The notes below the pieces were generated by a model. It was not told the origin of the DNA. It saw nothing but the letters and a program-made list of their open reading frames with translations, and made no database searches. From the NCBI GenBank assembly GCA_024231855.1, contig JAAEQD010000106.1, positions 124,001 to 188,000 of the forward strand: 64,000 nt of DNA. Direction: 5' to 3'. Position numbers and translations under genes: made by a program. Source of the stretch: Candidatus Zixiibacteriota bacterium (GTDB lineage: Bacteria > Zixibacteria > MSB-5A5 > UBA10806 > 4484-95). Position 1 is the first letter of the stretch; each line of letters starts with the position of its first letter. Shown one piece after another: positions 10,563 to 20,568 of this stretch.

Positions 10563-11070
10563 GTCTGTCTTCCTCTTTAATACCCCGGGCTTCCAGGATC
10601 ATGTCTAAAATTTCCCGCACCGCCCCGAAACCGCCTTTCCTGGCCGTGACATAATCGGCGGCCTGGTGGACAGTTACCGGGCTATCAGGGACACTGATCG
10701 AGAGTCCGCATTTGCGCATCACGCCAACATCGACCAGGTCATTGCCCACATACGCGATATTTTCATCATCAAGATCGTATTTGGCCTTGAGTTGCTCATA
10801 ATAATCAAGTTTGTCAACCGGCTTTTGGAAGATATCGACCACTCCCAACTCCCGGGCGCGTATTTCCGTTGCCGGCGATGGTCGACCGGATAGAAATGCA
10901 ACATTTATACTGTAACGTTTTGCAATATGAATACCTAATCCATCAGCGATACAAAACCTTTTAAATTCCATTCCCTCGGGTCCAATAAAGACTGTATCGT
11001 CGGTTAGAACACCGTCGACATCGAGGATGACCAGTTTTATCCGGTTCAATTTAGTCTGTATATCTGTCAT
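10555..11070 (-). CDS. kdsC: 3-deoxy-D-manno-octulosonate 8-phosphate phosphatase, KdsC-type HAD
   Basis: KLVILDVDGVLTDD, AFLSGRPSPATEIRA, YVGNDLVDVGVM. Confidence 0.92.
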   Translation of the reverse strand: MTDIQTKLNRIKLVILDVDGVLTDDTVFIGPEGMEFKRFCIADGLGIHIAKRYSINVAFLSGRPSPATEIRARELGVVDIFQKPVDKLDYYEQLKAKYDLDDENIAYVGNDLVDVGVMRKCGLSISVPDSPVTVHQAADYVTARKGGFGAVREILDMILEARGIKEEDRLA

Positions 11071-11201
11071 CTAGTCGATCCTTCCATGGTAAAGAAAGTT
11101 ATTGCCAGATTGTAGTTTAGTCAACAGAAAAGGGGCGATTAATCGGTTTTTTTACTAATTCTTGAAGGTAAAATTAACTAATATGTATTTTTTGGTCTCG
11201 T

Positions 11202-11217
11202 TGGTTCACTTTTTGCT
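11202..11217 (+). promoter_or_regulatory. Candidate sigma-54 (-24/-12) promoter upstream of rpoN
   Basis: TGGTTCACTTTTTGCT keeps the GG-N10-GC spacing and the TTGCT element. Confidence 0.4.
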
Positions 11218-11352
11218 TGCAATAATAGGAATTTGTTTTATAATAGTATTAGAATGGATGCAACAACGGTTTAAATAAATCAAGTGTGGCGTATTCGCCG
11301 CCGATACTATTATTAAAAGATCAAACCGTAAAGTGTTGCAATAGTTAACGTT

Positions 11353-12783
11353 ATGCCAGAACTAAAAATAGTACCACAAGTTGGATTAAGACAATCCATG
11401 GTCGTAAGACCGGATCTGATACAATCGCTTAAGTTGTTGATGGAGCCGATCTTAAACCTTGAGCAAATCCTTCGTCAACGCCTCTCCGATAACCCTTTAT
11501 TGGAGGAAGTCGAACAGCACGACTCTGCCGAAGAATTAGCCATGACCCAGGATGAGCCAGACCGCAAAGAAGATGGAGATATCGATAAAATCGACTGGCA
11601 GGAGTTTCTGGGCGAAGATCACGAATACAATTTTGGCAATAATTATCGCGATTTTTCCCGCGGTTCTGATGACGAGTTACCCGAATCTGTCTCGATAGCT
11701 GAAAAGACGCTCTTTGACCATCTGCTCGAACAACTCGGTTTTGCCCGGCTTTCCGAGGCTCAGAACGAGATCGGCGCCTATATAATCGGCAATATCGATG
11801 AGTCGGGATTCTTGAGAATTTCGGTTGAGGACATCGCCGAGGAACTTAAAGTTGAGCAGGAGGAAGTTCAGGGGGTATTAAGTATAATCAAGACATTTGA
11901 TCCTTCCGGAGTAGGTTCAGCCGATCTTCGCGAATGCCTTCTGGCCCAACTCGATGAGCAAGGCCTGAAAGGATCCTTAGCCTGGATCATAATCGATGAG
12001 CACTTGCAGGGGCTGGAGAAGAGAAGCCAGATGCAGTTGGCCAAGGCGCTGGGATCATCACCGGAACGAGTACAGATGGCCATGGAAGTAATTCGCGGCT
12101 TATCGCCCAGTCCGGCCACCGGTATGTTTGTCAAGGCGGCTGCCCATATTGTGCCCGATCTGATTATCGAAAAAGTCGGGGATGATTTTGTCGTATTTCA
12201 CAATGATAAAAATCTGCCCAGCTTGCGGATTAATCAATCGTATCGCAATCTGATCAAGCGCGGCAATAAAACATCCGAGACTACCAAGAAATATGTGAGG
12301 GATAAACTGGAACAGGCCAGGTGGCTGATCAACGCGATTAATCAGCGCCGGAGTACTATGATAACGGTAGCTGAGGCGATCGTCGATCAGCAGCGGGAAT
12401 TCTTCGAGCATGGCGAATCTCATCTCAAGCCGATGACCATGGAGCAAGTCGCCGATATCGTGGGAATGAATGTGGCCACGATTTCGCGGGTCGCCAACGG
12501 CAAATATATACAGACTCCGTTGGGAATGTTCGAGATTAAATATTTCTTCAACACCGGTGTGACCACATCAAATGGGGATGATTTACCCAAGCGGGTAGTC
12601 AAAACTAAAATTGAGGATATTATTAACGATGAAAATCCGGCGACACCATATTCTGATCAGGAAATAGCCAAGTTGTTGGACACGCAGGGGATAAAGCTGG
12701 CCCGGCGGACGGTCACCAAATATCGAGAAGAGCTCAGTATCAAGGCCGCTCGTTATCGCAAACAAGTTTCTCGTACTCTATAA
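11353..12783 (+). CDS. rpoN: RNA polymerase sigma-54 factor
   Basis: N-terminal Q/L-rich region I; HTH VADIVGMNVATISRVANGKYIQTP; RpoN box ARRTVTKYREEL. Confidence 0.96.
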   Translation: MPELKIVPQVGLRQSMVVRPDLIQSLKLLMEPILNLEQILRQRLSDNPLLEEVEQHDSAEELAMTQDEPDRKEDGDIDKIDWQEFLGEDHEYNFGNNYRDFSRGSDDELPESVSIAEKTLFDHLLEQLGFARLSEAQNEIGAYIIGNIDESGFLRISVEDIAEELKVEQEEVQGVLSIIKTFDPSGVGSADLRECLLAQLDEQGLKGSLAWIIIDEHLQGLEKRSQMQLAKALGSSPERVQMAMEVIRGLSPSPATGMFVKAAAHIVPDLIIEKVGDDFVVFHNDKNLPSLRINQSYRNLIKRGNKTSETTKKYVRDKLEQARWLINAINQRRSTMITVAEAIVDQQREFFEHGESHLKPMTMEQVADIVGMNVATISRVANGKYIQTPLGMFEIKYFFNTGVTTSNGDDLPKRVVKTKIEDIINDENPATPYSDQEIAKLLDTQGIKLARRTVTKYREELSIKAARYRKQVSRTL

Positions 12784-13089
12784 AACATACTGCCGGAGAT
12801 TTTAACACCTCTTTGGGAGGATTAAAATTAACTTGCCAACTCTTCAGTTAAAATTTATAATGTTTCGTCGAACCATAATTAACTTTGAGAGTATGTATTG
12901 ATAATGCTTCTAATATTAACCGGTATGCTCTTGGAAGCGAATAGGTGAGTAAATTTGGTTATAAAACCGAACAATTTTAGAGAATCTTGAAAAACAGGAG
13001 AAAAACTTCTGTTGAATGACTGAACAATATTGGTTTTAATGGATGACATAAACACCGTCAGGAGGGATAAAACTAAATTTTTTTGGAGT

Positions 13090-13118
13090 TTGACAGGCTA
13101 TCATGGCACCCCTATAGT
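13090..13118 (+). promoter_or_regulatory. Near-consensus sigma-70 promoter for raiA/hpf
   Basis: TTGACA-17 nt-TATAGT, with AAAGGAGTG SD upstream of ATG 13142. Confidence 0.65.
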
Positions 13119-13141
13119 GTCAATCATGAAAGGAGTGTAGG

Positions 13142-13504
13142 ATGCAAGTAAAGGTAACGGCTCGTCATTTTGATTTGACAGATAATTTAAACAGCTATGC
13201 TGTTGATGAAATAAAGAGACTAGAAAAGTTTTACGACCATATAATCGACGCCGAATTGACAATGACGATCGAGAAAAACAGGCAAATCGCCGAGTTGTCG
13301 GTCAAGGTCTACAGGACAACCCTAACCAGCAAAGCCAAAACATATGATATGTACCTGGCTATCGAGCAGGTTGTCTCCAAGATGGAAACGCAGATCAAGA
13401 AATATAAATCCAAATTAAAGGATAAAAAAGGCGCCCGTAAATCGCCCCCGAAAACCCGTCCCCTGGTTGATGACGTTGAAGAGAGCGAAGAGATCGAATT
13501 TTAA
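13142..13504 (+). CDS. raiA: Ribosome hibernation-promoting factor, HPF/YfiA family
   Basis: MQVKVTARHFDLTDNLNSYAVDEIKRLEKFYDHI; between rpoN and hprK. Confidence 0.92.
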   Translation: MQVKVTARHFDLTDNLNSYAVDEIKRLEKFYDHIIDAELTMTIEKNRQIAELSVKVYRTTLTSKAKTYDMYLAIEQVVSKMETQIKKYKSKLKDKKGARKSPPKTRPLVDDVEESEEIEF

Positions 13505-13507
13505 CAT

Positions 13508-14476
13508 ATGTCGCAGCTCACGGTTGAACAGCTTATAAACGAGAAAAGCGAATTTCTCGAAATATATGTTCTCAATGGTGGCCTTTGCCTGAAAAAAGAA
13601 ATTCCGAATAATCAAATTTTCCGGCCAGGTTTGGCATTGGCCGGCTATACCGACAGGTTCCCTCACGTGAGAACCCTGATACTGGGCGAAACCGAAGTTT
13701 CATATCTCAATAGCCTGCCTCAAACCGAATTGGAAATTTGCCTCAAACAGTTTTTCTCGCATGAAATACCGTTGGTCATTATTACCAAAGCTCAGAAACC
13801 GCCGCCATATTTACTGGTGGAGGCGGCCGCCAATAACGTGCCGGTACTGCAGACCAACCTCACAACCACCGAGATCATGATGAGGATTTCATCATATCTC
13901 GACAGCTATTTCGCCCCCAGCACCTCGGTTCACGGAACGCTTGTTGACGTCTACGGCGTCGGCCTTCTTTATACCGGTAAATCGGGCGTGGGCAAATCCG
14001 AATGTGCGCTCGACCTGGTTGAGCGAGGACACAGGCTGGTGGCCGATGATGTGGTCACAGTGATCAAGAAAGCTCCCGATGTCATAATCGGCGAGGCCGA
14101 TGAGCGGCTGGGACATCACATGGAGATACGCGGCGTCGGCATTATCAATGTGGAAAAGCTGTTCGGCATCCGGTCGATCAGGATGCAGAAACGGATCGAG
14201 GTTGAGGTCAATCTCGAGTTGTGGGATGACAAAACCGAGTACGACCGTCTCGGTATCGAGGACAGGTTCACCTCGCTTCTGGGCGTGGAACTGCCGGCGG
14301 TCACGATTCCGGTTTCGCCGGGCAAGAATATCACTGTCATCTCCGAGGTGATCAGTATGAACCACATGCTGAAAGTCTATGGCGAAAACACCGCCGAACG
14401 TTTCGTCGAACGCCTGTCGGAGGAACTGGCCCGCCGCAAGCTAACCACCACGTATTTAGAGGCCGACCAGGAATAA
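13508..14476 (+). CDS. hprK: HPr kinase/phosphorylase
   Basis: Walker A YTGKSGVGKSECALDLVERGHRLVADD; HprK signature EIRGVGIINVEKLFG. Confidence 0.95.
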   Translation: MSQLTVEQLINEKSEFLEIYVLNGGLCLKKEIPNNQIFRPGLALAGYTDRFPHVRTLILGETEVSYLNSLPQTELEICLKQFFSHEIPLVIITKAQKPPPYLLVEAAANNVPVLQTNLTTTEIMMRISSYLDSYFAPSTSVHGTLVDVYGVGLLYTGKSGVGKSECALDLVERGHRLVADDVVTVIKKAPDVIIGEADERLGHHMEIRGVGIINVEKLFGIRSIRMQKRIEVEVNLELWDDKTEYDRLGIEDRFTSLLGVELPAVTIPVSPGKNITVISEVISMNHMLKVYGENTAERFVERLSEELARRKLTTTYLEADQE

Positions 14477-14503
14477 ACCAAGATTAGGAATAATATAGAT
14501 TGC

Positions 14504-14540
14504 GAAACCGTAGGATTCCCCCTGTCCAGCGGTTTTTTTA
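14504..14540 (+). terminator. Possible rho-independent terminator after hprK
   Basis: AAACCG...CGGTTT followed by Ts; short stem. Confidence 0.4.
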
Positions 14541-14559
14541 TAAGCTTTCTCAATTAGCG

Positions 14560-14865
14560 CGCTGCAGACCTCTCGGTCTGCCAGTTCTATTCTAACACTG
14601 GGGCACACGAGGACGTATGTCGCCCGCAAAAATTGATGTTGGGGTCGTAGCTTGTCTCGACCCGGGGATTTTGGTAGTGCTGGCGGTTAATCCCAATCCA
14701 TGCCCCCCTGGATTCTCGCCTGCGCGGGAATGACAGGATTGGAGGTTGGGCGGTATTTGTAGTGACAGTCGCACCGCGCTGTCTGGGGTGGGGTGCCCGC
14801 CCACCCCGCCTGTCGGCCTTCTCCTTTCAGTCGGAGGCCGACCTACTGACTACTGCAGAGTATCC
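14560..14865. repeat. Composite extragenic palindromic repeat island
   Basis: GGGGTCGTAGCTTGTCTCGACCCGGGG (also near 7084), CTGGATTCTCGCCTGCGCGGGAATGACAGG, and TCGGAGGCCGACCTAC segments. Confidence 0.55.
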
Positions 14866-15010
14866 CACTCCCGGTTGAGCAATGCAAAATAATTTATGTT
14901 GCCAGAGGCAAAAAGAAATTCGGTAAAATGATCGGTTTTCTATTAAAGCGGGAATGGGGCACCCAAGCAGTTTTTAATTTGTCATAGATAGCTAAAATGA
15001 TAGCGTGTAA

Positions 15011-17092
15011 CTACCGGGCTTTGCGCACAAGTATCGATTCTACTATCAGAAGTATCAGCGCCAGGGCCAGGCAGTATTTCCATAATTCGAAACCGAACTT
15101 GGCTTGCATGACCTGCTCCTCGATACCGGTTGGCTTATCGATATAGACCAACTCATCACCCAGGATATCTTTGAGCCTATCAGGTTCGATTGTTTCGGGC
15201 GATGATTCGCTGCTGTCGTGATTGACCGAGAAGAAGCCGACCGTGTCGGTATCGACCGACAGCGAATAAAATCCGGGATAACCGGCGTTGGGAATATTGA
15301 CAAACGCGCCGTAAGCGCCACGGGAGACCTCGATAGTTTGAGCCTCGCTTAAAAGGCCATTGTCGATACCAGATAACGAAACACCGGCCCGCGAAAGTTT
15401 TACCGCCGATGATGAGACTTTCTGGGGCAAACTAACCGTAACCAATCGGCCCGATACGAAATACTCTTCGGCTGTACTGGGAGTCGAGGCCAGGTATTCG
15501 ACTGTCCTGATAATAAACGGTACGACGAACGAATGCACCGATATGTCAGAGCTTCGTGAATCGAGACCAAAGCCCATCGTCATCACTCTCGCGTTCTTCG
15601 ATTGAGCCAGCACGATCTTATTGGCATCCACCCGGGCCAGGGAAATGCCGCCGATAAACGGATAATACATGGCCAGCTTCAAGGGTGGTATCTCAAGCGG
15701 CTCCAGGCTTTGGGGCGAATAGACTTTGAATATCGGATGAGTCAGATCGAAATCATCGAGATTGAAATAGGCGTCGGGATTGGCGGCCCCCGAGGCTGAC
15801 ACCATAGCGCCCGGTATCAGGCCGGCCTTATCCGATAAAAAGCTTTTATATGAATCAACATTGCTATTGCCCCCGAAAATACACAGCAAGCCACCGCCGG
15901 ATGAGATGAAATCGTTTAGCGAATTAAAGTATGCCGGCGACAGGGCGCTGACATCATTGATAATGATCACATCATAGGATGATAAATTCTGGCGACTGAA
16001 TCCCGACACGTTAACGCCATCGAATTCTATATAGCCGGTTTCCGTCCTACCTATGATATTGTACAGTATTCTGATAGCCTCAGGCGTTTCCGCCACACCC
16101 AGGACTGTGATCCTGCGGGGTATCTCGAAATTAAAATAGAACCGGTTATCGGGGCTGTAGTCATCATCCTCAATTTCGAAATAGCCGCTGTGATTGCCTG
16201 GTTGATCTGGCGTTACCGTGAAACCGGCCTCAACAGCGCCGTTGGGTTTGAGATCGACCGAGCTTTGGGCGCGTTTGCTGCCGTCGATGAATAATTCTAC
16301 CAGCCGGTTCTGGACCGCTTTTTCATTATAATTCCTGATAGACGCTTTAAGTTCGAAATCCTCTCCGGGGGCTAATAGCTGTGGCGGAAATTCTATTTTT
16401 TGAATCCCGACATTCTCGGCGTTGTCATTGCCATATCTGAGCGCGAAATAGCGATAGTCGGTATTGATCAAATTCTCGAATGAACCATCCCACCACTCGC
16501 CTCGCTGGAAATCGGAAAATATATAAACCTCTCGATTGAGATTATGACTGGCCGCCAGTATCTCGCCAGCCTTACGCAAGCCCTCTCTTATACCCGGCGT
16601 GGATGGTAAAGGCTGATACGAATTAAGCATCTCTCTCGCCCGTTCGAAATCAGAATATGGGCCATTAACTGTTGGCGTTCCCGATAATGAAATAAGCGTG
16701 ATTTCATCGCTGGCTTTAAGCATGTCGATAATTTCGCCGACGCCGCGCTTCAACTCGTCGAACACGGTACCGCCCGGGGATAGCCGCTCCACCGATGGAG
16801 AATCATCAAGCAATACCACAATCGAGGCGGGGGCGTGACTGGCGGCATGCTTGCCGGTAAGGGCGGGCCGGGCGAATGCTAGGGCGATCAGAGCGATAAT
16901 CATCATCCTGATTAACAGAAGCAGCAATTCGAGTATTTTCAGCCAGCGTAATTTCGATTTCTGCATCACCATAAGAAAGCGCAGGGATGAAAAATCGATA
17001 ATCTTGATCCTTCGCCGCGACAGGAAATGGATTAATAGTGGTATGACTACGGCCGCCAGGGCGGCCAGGAATATCGAGTTTAAAAATGTCAT
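15011..17092 (-). CDS. BatA/VWA-type membrane protein (aerotolerance regulator N-terminal domain)
   Basis: MTFLNSIFLAALAAVVIPLLIHFLSRRR N-terminal motif; VVLLDDSPSVERL VWA-like; C-terminal TM. Confidence 0.8.
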   Translation of the reverse strand: MTFLNSIFLAALAAVVIPLLIHFLSRRRIKIIDFSSLRFLMVMQKSKLRWLKILELLLLLIRMMIIALIALAFARPALTGKHAASHAPASIVVLLDDSPSVERLSPGGTVFDELKRGVGEIIDMLKASDEITLISLSGTPTVNGPYSDFERAREMLNSYQPLPSTPGIREGLRKAGEILAASHNLNREVYIFSDFQRGEWWDGSFENLINTDYRYFALRYGNDNAENVGIQKIEFPPQLLAPGEDFELKASIRNYNEKAVQNRLVELFIDGSKRAQSSVDLKPNGAVEAGFTVTPDQPGNHSGYFEIEDDDYSPDNRFYFNFEIPRRITVLGVAETPEAIRILYNIIGRTETGYIEFDGVNVSGFSRQNLSSYDVIIINDVSALSPAYFNSLNDFISSGGGLLCIFGGNSNVDSYKSFLSDKAGLIPGAMVSASGAANPDAYFNLDDFDLTHPIFKVYSPQSLEPLEIPPLKLAMYYPFIGGISLARVDANKIVLAQSKNARVMTMGFGLDSRSSDISVHSFVVPFIIRTVEYLASTPSTAEEYFVSGRLVTVSLPQKVSSSAVKLSRAGVSLSGIDNGLLSEAQTIEVSRGAYGAFVNIPNAGYPGFYSLSVDTDTVGFFSVNHDSSESSPETIEPDRLKDILGDELVYIDKPTGIEEQVMQAKFGFELWKYCLALALILLIVESILVRKAR

Positions 17093-18912
17093 TTCAGTTT
17101 AAACGGCTTCTTGATATACCTCTCAGCCAGCGTATTGATATATTCCCCTGAATTGAGAGCAATCGCCTGTTTGTAAAACTCCTTGGCTTGTTTGCGTTTT
17201 TTATTCAAATCATAGAGGCGGCCTTGCGCCAATTTAACCGCCGCCCTGTAATACGGGCGCGGTTCGACAAACAAGGCGGCCTGTAATTCTGATTCGGCTT
17301 CATCATACAATCCGTTTAGCATAAAACCGTAAGCGGCATCGAGATAACCACGGGCTTCGCCGGGCAGAAATGAGATTAATTGACTGCTTAAGGCCAGCGA
17401 TCGTTTCACGATAGCCCCGGCCAGTTCATCCTCGCCCCTGGCTAAAGCCAGTCGAGCCTTGAGTATCGAGGTCCAGCTATCGGGATATTCGGCGACTTTC
17501 TCCAGCGCCCGCCCGGCTTTATCGAATTCTCGTTTATCGAGATATACCTCGGCTAACATCTTGGCCGCGTCGGGGAAAGTGTCGGCCACCGATTCGAATT
17601 GCTTGATGGCCTTGCCTGTTTTGCCGTTGCGCAGTAAGGCCAGTCCCAGAAGGTAGGGCGCGTCGGGGCGTTCCGGGTGACGGCGGTTTAGCGCCGTGTA
17701 ACAAGTTTCTGATTCGGCATAGTTACCGACGAAGAAAAATGTGGCGCCCAGGCTCTTGAGATGGAAATCCCGACGGGTCGGTTGGGTCGCCAGCCACACC
17801 TCATATTCAAGCGCTTTATCGAACCACATCTGACTGGTAAATATATCACTGATGTAGAAAGCGTCCGATTCGGTGAGTCTGAGTTGCTTTTGATACTCTT
17901 TATACAGCCCGAGCATCTCATCGAAACTCTTATCGTAAACCTCATCGAAAGCGAATTTGCCCGGCGCGGATTTTTCATAGAGCATTTTATAATAAGGCAA
18001 ACTATACTGGCTGATTAAAAATCGGCTGAACGACCCGCAGATAACATCCGCTTTTTCGAGATCGAGAGGAAACTCATCCATGATTATGGCTTTGATCTCA
18101 TCGGTTGTCATCCCGGAAACCAGCTTGCGCGCCCGAAATATATCATCGAGGAAATACCTTGAATAACCGACCACTAAGGATCGGGCCGAGTAGCCCCAGC
18201 TATCGTAGATTACGTAGCGCTGGGTGTGCTGAGGCAAGGCGGTGTCGAAGCCATCGTTGAATACCGCCGCCATCGAGTTGCCGGGGAAATCAAATCCCAG
18301 GCCGGTGATATTATCCACCAGTGGGCTGTTATTACTGCCGGGCAACACATGGAGATCGAGTTTACCGGAACGTTTGACCTGGTGCTCCTTGCGATAGAAA
18401 TTGTAGGTATTCTCGAGATACCCTTTGCGCGCCTCCCATTTAAAATCGGCGTATGAATCGCGCCAGAGCCATGACCTGAAATGAATCGATTCGAAATTCG
18501 TCAGGCTGTCGGTCAGATTGGTATTGAAATTGTCGAGCGTGTCTCTCAAGACGATAAACGAGTAGCTGAACTTGTCACCTTTCGAGGGCAAGTTCTCGAC
18601 TGTCTGCCAGTCGTCGGCCTCGAACGTGAATTCCTTGCGATGGTTGGCAAAGCCGGGTCCTAACTCGTAAAACTCAATCTCGGCTTTGAATTCCGGGCCG
18701 GCCAACGGAAAAATATTGAAACGGGCGGTGTAAGGCGGTATGAAAATCGGGATAACCCTGCCGAACTCGAGATAATGTTCGACCAGGCCGACAGTATCGC
18801 GGCCATCGTTATGGGTGGCGTATACCCGAAGGTATGAATCTGCCCGACCCGGCAAGGCCAGGCAGGCGACGAAAATGGCGGTACATACGATGAATGATTT
18901 CAATGAACTCAT
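17089..18912 (-). CDS. Secreted TPR-repeat protein
   Basis: Signal peptide; tandem TPR-like helices in the C-terminal half; 4-nt overlap with the BatA-like gene. Confidence 0.75.
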   Translation of the reverse strand: MSSLKSFIVCTAIFVACLALPGRADSYLRVYATHNDGRDTVGLVEHYLEFGRVIPIFIPPYTARFNIFPLAGPEFKAEIEFYELGPGFANHRKEFTFEADDWQTVENLPSKGDKFSYSFIVLRDTLDNFNTNLTDSLTNFESIHFRSWLWRDSYADFKWEARKGYLENTYNFYRKEHQVKRSGKLDLHVLPGSNNSPLVDNITGLGFDFPGNSMAAVFNDGFDTALPQHTQRYVIYDSWGYSARSLVVGYSRYFLDDIFRARKLVSGMTTDEIKAIIMDEFPLDLEKADVICGSFSRFLISQYSLPYYKMLYEKSAPGKFAFDEVYDKSFDEMLGLYKEYQKQLRLTESDAFYISDIFTSQMWFDKALEYEVWLATQPTRRDFHLKSLGATFFFVGNYAESETCYTALNRRHPERPDAPYLLGLALLRNGKTGKAIKQFESVADTFPDAAKMLAEVYLDKREFDKAGRALEKVAEYPDSWTSILKARLALARGEDELAGAIVKRSLALSSQLISFLPGEARGYLDAAYGFMLNGLYDEAESELQAALFVEPRPYYRAAVKLAQGRLYDLNKKRKQAKEFYKQAIALNSGEYINTLAERYIKKPFKLK

Positions 18913-18960
18913 AGTGTACTTGCTTCCATCTGATTTATTTGATTATTAATCTAACTATTC

Positions 18961-19842
18961 CTATTTTTTCTTCTTTGCCGAGGCGAATTTGCGCAGCAAT
19001 TTCAGATTCAGATCATCCATACGGCCATCATCGCCTTTAGGGGTTTCCAGGATTTTCGGTATTTTCCTGAACCGCTGATCCCGCATAATCAACTCGAACG
19101 CCTTCTTGCCAAGTTCGCCCTGGCCGATATGTTCGTGACGATCGACTTTGCTGCCCAGACCTTTTTTGGTGTCATTGAGATGAATGACGGCCAGTTTATC
19201 GATGCCTATTATACGCTCAAACTCTTTCCAGGTTTGATCATAGCCCTTTTTATTCGAAATATCATAACCCGCGGCAAAAGCGTGACAGGTATCGAAACAG
19301 ACCGCCAGCCGGTGCGGATTGACTGAATTGTCGATCATTTCGCCCAAATGCTCGAATTTGTAGCCTAAATTAGTGCCCTGTCCGGCCGTCGTCTCTAGTG
19401 TGATATTCACATGATGGTCAACGGTGCGCTCCAGAAGCCAGTTTAGCGATTCGACCACGGTGTCGATTCCGGCCTGCTCGCCTGATTGCATGTGGCTGCC
19501 GGGATGGATTACCAGGTAGTGGATATTGAGTTTTTCGCAGCGATCCATCTCCTCCAGGAATGAGCGGCGGGATTTCTCCAGCAATTCGCTATCGGGGGTG
19601 GCCAGGTTGATCAGATAGGCGGCATGGGCGATAACCGGCTCGATCCCGGTGCGCTTTTGCTCATCGTGATATTTCTCCAGGTCAGATAATTTGAACGGCT
19701 TGGCTTTCCACTGGTTGGCTGATTTGACGAATATCTGGATCGTCTCGCAGTCGTGTTTTTCGCCAAACTTGAAGGCGTTGAACACGCCGCCGGCGATAGA
19801 CATATGCGCCCCCAGATAAAGCTTATCGGCTTTCTTTTTCAT
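18961..19842 (-). CDS. nfo: Deoxyribonuclease IV (endonuclease IV, AP endonuclease)
   Basis: LYLGAHMSIAGG, TIQIFVKSANQW, CFDTCHAFAAGYD, HLNDTKKGLGSKVDRHEHIGQGELG. Start taken at MKKK, not the upstream MPQPS. Confidence 0.94.
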   Translation of the reverse strand: MKKKADKLYLGAHMSIAGGVFNAFKFGEKHDCETIQIFVKSANQWKAKPFKLSDLEKYHDEQKRTGIEPVIAHAAYLINLATPDSELLEKSRRSFLEEMDRCEKLNIHYLVIHPGSHMQSGEQAGIDTVVESLNWLLERTVDHHVNITLETTAGQGTNLGYKFEHLGEMIDNSVNPHRLAVCFDTCHAFAAGYDISNKKGYDQTWKEFERIIGIDKLAVIHLNDTKKGLGSKVDRHEHIGQGELGKKAFELIMRDQRFRKIPKILETPKGDDGRMDDLNLKLLRKFASAKKKK

Positions 19843-20031
19843 GTGGGGGAAGATATGGGATGGGGACGGTTGGGGCAAGGGGATTGTTGGGGGGGCGACG
19901 TTTCAGGATGGGTATTCAGTAATAATCAAATACATGAACCAAATTCAAAAGAAAGTAAATTTGCCGAAACTATATGTAGGAACCTACGTATTATTTGGCA
20001 GATTAATGATTGATAAAGAAAGCAGGTCCTT

Positions 20032-20511
20032 ATGGATTATCTTGATCAACTCGGCGCGTTGGCATTGGCCAGTCGCTTGAGGCGGTTATTAAATGGATTA
20101 TTAAGCGATGGCGAGAAAGTCTACCGGTCTCAGAAGATCGATTTTGCCATCAGCTGGTTTCCAATTTTTCATATCCTGGCCAAAGGTTCCCCTATGAGCT
20201 TGACAGACATTGCCAAAGCTTTGGGGGTGGCGCATCCGTCGGTAATCGAGGTGACTGACGAAATGACTAAAAAGGGATATGTCGGATCGCGAAAAGGCCG
20301 GGATGACAAGCGTCGCAGATATCTGTTCTTAACCGAAAAAGGGGAAAAAATCATCTTAAAGTTAAAGCCTATCTGGGAGGCTTTCAGGGAAGCCGGCGAT
20401 GAAATCTGCGGCGAATCCGGTAACGATTTTCTAGGTTCCATAGGAAAATTGGAAAAAGCTATGGCAAGGTTTTCGATGTATGATCGTATTTCATCACGGT
20501 TGAACGATTAG
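20032..20511 (+). CDS. MarR family transcriptional regulator
   Basis: wHTH: MSLTDIAKALGVAHPSVIEVTDEMTKKGYVGSRKGRDDKRRRYLFLTEKG. Confidence 0.85.
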   Translation: MDYLDQLGALALASRLRRLLNGLLSDGEKVYRSQKIDFAISWFPIFHILAKGSPMSLTDIAKALGVAHPSVIEVTDEMTKKGYVGSRKGRDDKRRRYLFLTEKGEKIILKLKPIWEAFREAGDEICGESGNDFLGSIGKLEKAMARFSMYDRISSRLND

Positions 20512-20568
20512 ATGGTTAATAGGCAGGGTAATAATAATGGAAGCTTCTAAATTCGCTCAGGAGGACAA

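Noticed and set aside
13892-14365. 157-aa minus-strand ORF opposite hprK
   Set aside because: Antisense shadow of a confident HprK coding region.
14592-14804. 70-aa ORF in the repeat island
   Set aside because: Low-complexity product of repeat sequence.
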